DNA from: Thermomicrobiaceae bacterium
Lineage (GTDB): Bacteria; Chloroflexota; Chloroflexia; Thermomicrobiales; Thermomicrobiaceae
Length of the DNA stretch: 5,180 bases
Direction of reading: 5' to 3'
Assembly: GCA_007123655.1 (NCBI GenBank)
Contig: SKKR01000020.1
Coordinates: 1 to 5,180, forward strand
The notes under the pieces were generated by a model. The model was not told the origin of the DNA and did not search any database. It saw nothing but the letters and a program-made list of their open reading frames with translations. Of the stretch, positions 3,636-5,180 are shown in pieces. How positions within the stretch are numbered: the stretch's first letter is position 1; each line of letters begins with the position of its first letter. Position numbers and translations under genes: made by a program.

Positions 3636-4952
3636 ATGACCAGAAAACGCGTGACTGGCCTCATGAGCATCGGCATCGGAGTCGCGTTGCTGGTAAGCGC
3701 GTGCGTCGAGCCAGAGGAATCCGGGAATCGGGATGACTCAGCGCCGCCTACGCCGACGGTCGTCCCCGCGCCGACGGAGACCCCAGTGCCGCCCGCACAG
3801 GACGCCGATGACGATGGTGCCCGCGATGACATGCAGGCGGACGACGCCGAGACGGAGCCGATCCCCACTCCCCTGACCGGGGATTCGGATGACATAGACG
3901 ACGCGCTCGTTGAGGAGGACGACGAACCGGGCTGGGTCGACTACGAAACCGAAGTGCTCGCCACGAATCTGGATATTCCCTGGGAACTGGTGTTCCTGCC
4001 GAACGCGGACATTCTGATCACCGAGCGACCGGGGACGGTTCGGGTCTACCGAGCCGGCGCGCTTGAGGATGAGCCGGTACTGGTGTTCGATGATGTCGTC
4101 CACGAACGTGGTGCTGAAGGTGGCCTGCTCGGGATGACCCTGCATCCGGAATTCGCAGCGAATCAATGGATCTACTTCTACTACACGTACGAAGACGAGG
4201 GAGAATGGCGGAATCGGGTCGTTCGCTACGTCCTCGATGATATGGAATTCAACGAGCGGACCGTCATTATCGAAGACCTGCCCGGCGCCTTCACGCACAA
4301 CGGCGGCAGGCTCGCGTTTGGACCGGACGAGAAACTCTATGTGACGCTAGGCGACGCCCAGCGCCAGGACGAGACCCAGGACCCCGATGTCCTCGTCGGC
4401 AAGATCCTCCGCCTGAACGATGACGGCACCTATCCTGACGATAACCCGTTCGATGATTCTCCGGTCTACGCGCTCGGCCTGCGCAACCCGCAGGGGCTGG
4501 ACTGGCACCCGGAAACCGGCGAACTCTATAGCAGCCAGCACGGTCCGACCGGAAACGATGAGTTCAATCTCATCGAACCCGGGAACAACTACGGCTGGCC
4601 GGACATGGAAGGATTCGAGGGCGAGCAGCGGGACGAATTTACCTTGCCGATCCTGGCGAGCGGAGAAGCCACTTGGGCGCCCTCCGGATCTACCTTCTAT
4701 GACGGCGAGATCTTCCCACAGTGGCGAAACGAGTACCTGCTGGCCGGGCTCCGCAGCGTCACGCTCTACCGGATCAACGTGGCCGGTAATGAGCCCGAGA
4801 TGGGTCCGATCGTTCAGGGAGAGTACGGGCGGTTGCGTACGGTCGTCCAGGGGCCGGATGGCCTGCTCTATCTGCTGACCAGCAACCGGGACGAACGCAC
4901 GGAACCCGCCGAGGACGACGATCGGCTCATCAGAATCGTTCCGGTCGACTGA
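3636..4952 (+). CDS. Lipoprotein PQQ-dependent sugar dehydrogenase-like beta-propeller
   Basis: A 438-residue exported protein of the soluble glucose/sorbosone dehydrogenase (GSDH) six-bladed propeller family, whose studied members oxidise aldoses with PQQ and calcium. Residues 1-23 form a lipoprotein signal with lipobox V-S-A-C (C23), so it is expected to be membrane-anchored outside the cytoplasm. A linker (24-100) is Pro/Thr-rich, then very acidic. The propeller follows: DIPWELVFLP (113-122), ITERPG (128-133), EGGLLGMTLHPEF (161-173, with candidate catalytic H170), HNGGRLAFGPD (221-231), LGD (238-240), GLRNPQGLDW (281-290), QHGPTGNDEFN (301-311), PGNNYGWP (315-322) and GPDGLLYLLT (407-415 region). 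ATG 3636 is preferred: the frame extends to TTG 3576, but those residues precede the signal peptide and cover the transcription start. The ribosome binding site is weak (GGCGGAA). Substrate and PQQ dependence are inferred from the family; no PQQ synthesis gene is present. Confidence 0.9.
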   Translation: MTRKRVTGLMSIGIGVALLVSACVEPEESGNRDDSAPPTPTVVPAPTETPVPPAQDADDDGARDDMQADDAETEPIPTPLTGDSDDIDDALVEEDDEPGWVDYETEVLATNLDIPWELVFLPNADILITERPGTVRVYRAGALEDEPVLVFDDVVHERGAEGGLLGMTLHPEFAANQWIYFYYTYEDEGEWRNRVVRYVLDDMEFNERTVIIEDLPGAFTHNGGRLAFGPDEKLYVTLGDAQRQDETQDPDVLVGKILRLNDDGTYPDDNPFDDSPVYALGLRNPQGLDWHPETGELYSSQHGPTGNDEFNLIEPGNNYGWPDMEGFEGEQRDEFTLPILASGEATWAPSGSTFYDGEIFPQWRNEYLLAGLRSVTLYRINVAGNEPEMGPIVQGEYGRLRTVVQGPDGLLYLLTSNRDERTEPAEDDDRLIRIVPVD

Positions 4953-4954
4953 GT

Positions 4955-4984
4955 TGTCGCGAGCGACACGCAGATTGTCGTGTC
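4955..4984 (+). terminator. Candidate terminator hairpins after the sugar dehydrogenase gene
   Basis: Just after the stop codon, TGTCG/CGACA (4955-4968) can form a tight hairpin, and GACACG (4965-4970) with CGTGTC (4979-4984) forms an alternative one with an 8-nt loop. The two are mutually exclusive. No T tract follows, so termination is uncertain. Confidence 0.3.
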
Positions 4985-5011
4985 CCTGCAACGGATCTCT
5001 GGCCCGGTTTG

Positions 5012-5020
5012 TGCTAGCCT
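5012..5020 (+). promoter_or_regulatory. Possible extended -10 promoter of the MoaD/ThiS-like gene
   Basis: TGC TAGCCT (hexamer 5015-5020) is a weaker member of the TGCTAG-type -10 set seen in the window. No convincing -35 is at 16-18 bp. Predicted start near 5027, about 43 nt before the GTG start at 5070. Confidence 0.4.
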
Positions 5021-5058
5021 CAAACAGGTCAGGGTCGAAACGATCGTGCGGCTGGAAC

Positions 5059-5063
5059 AGGAG
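5059..5063 (+). promoter_or_regulatory. Ribosome binding site of the MoaD/ThiS-like gene
   Basis: AGGAG ends 6 nt before GTG 5070. The same frame is open further left and includes a GTG at 5046 without a comparable site, so 5070 is the better start. Confidence 0.6.
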
Positions 5064-5069
5064 CCGGTA

Positions 5070-5180
5070 GTGCCGGGGACGCAGGTACGCCTTGAATTGT
5101 TCGGATTGCCGCGTCTGGCTGCCGGAACCGGCGCCATCGAAGCGAGCGGGCCGGATCTGGCAACCGCGCTGGCGTCCGCC
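5070..5180 (+). CDS. MoaD/ThiS-like sulfur carrier protein, 5' part (runs off the right edge)
   Basis: The first 37 codons of a frame open to the window edge, read from GTG 5070. After a short lead, VRLELFGLPRLAAGTG (6-21) matches the first strand and turn of the MoaD/ThiS beta-grasp fold (pattern V-x-V-x-L-F-G-x-L-R-x-x-A-G). It is followed by a short second strand (AIEASG) and the start of helix 1 (DLATALASA). Family members are small (about 80-95 residues) and carry sulfur as a C-terminal thiocarboxylate on Gly-Gly for molybdopterin, thiamine or tungsten cofactor synthesis. The C-terminal Gly-Gly lies outside the window, so neither the subfamily nor function can be decided. GTG start, good ribosome binding site and own promoter support a real gene. 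Confidence 0.6.
   Translation, partial: MPGTQVRLELFGLPRLAAGTGAIEASGPDLATALASA

Noticed and set aside
3738..4298. 186-codon minus-strand frame opposite the dehydrogenase gene
   Set aside because: Shadow of the acidic linker and first propeller blades; Arg-rich C-terminus is the complement of GAC/GAT-rich codons.
4347..4991. 214-codon minus-strand frame across the dehydrogenase 3' end
   Set aside because: Shadow frame; no domain recognised and the plus-strand propeller motifs account for the region.
1..5180. CRISPR array, tRNA, rRNA, transposase or phage genes
   Set aside because: No regularly spaced repeats, no cloverleaf with T-arm consensus, and no recognisable mobile-element protein was found on either strand.

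Overview
The window is GC-rich bacterial DNA (roughly 60% GC by eye) with short intergenic gaps, Shine-Dalgarno starts and a recurring extended -10 promoter of the form TGCTAGTAT. The gene mix is an M20 amidohydrolase, an SnoaL-like protein, an ArsR-SRPBCC regulator, a lipoprotein PQQ-type sugar dehydrogenase and a MoaD/ThiS-like carrier. Together with the Pro/Thr and Asp/Glu-rich lipoprotein linker, this suggests Chloroflexota (SAR202/Dehalococcoidia or Thermomicrobia-like). That placement is inference, not shown by a marker gene.

Layout: 1-480 holds no convincing gene. Bases 27-163 fold on paper into a compact four-way-junction RNA, and an extended -10 promoter lies at 411-419. An M20D-type metallo-amidohydrolase follows (481-1743, +), then a strong hairpin (1769-1803). 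The convergent SnoaL/NTF2-like gene (1853-2230, -) has its own good promoter at 2292-2320. Next is a remnant (2438-2551, +). It starts like a signal peptide and ends with a copy of the last 19 codons of an M20 enzyme, including 41 bp identical to the intact gene. A REP-like hairpin (2586-2606) and a second inverted repeat fill the gap to the next gene.

The right half begins with a fused ArsR-type repressor plus SRPBCC/AHSA1 protein (2704-3480, -), which keeps a near-perfect internal ribosome binding site and ATG at the domain junction. Its upstream region carries a perfect 16-bp palindrome (3496-3511), the likely auto-operator. It stands back to back with the promoter (3541-3569) of the lipoprotein sugar dehydrogenase (3636-4952, +). 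A last promoter (5012-5020) leads into the 5' part of a MoaD/ThiS-like gene (5070 to the right edge).

The genes look like single-gene transcription units, not one operon or pathway. No complete new multi-gene system is visible. The most unusual items are the candidate structured RNA, the sharply bounded 41-bp M20-tail duplication with its chimeric ORF, and the ArsR-SRPBCC fusion with a preserved internal start.
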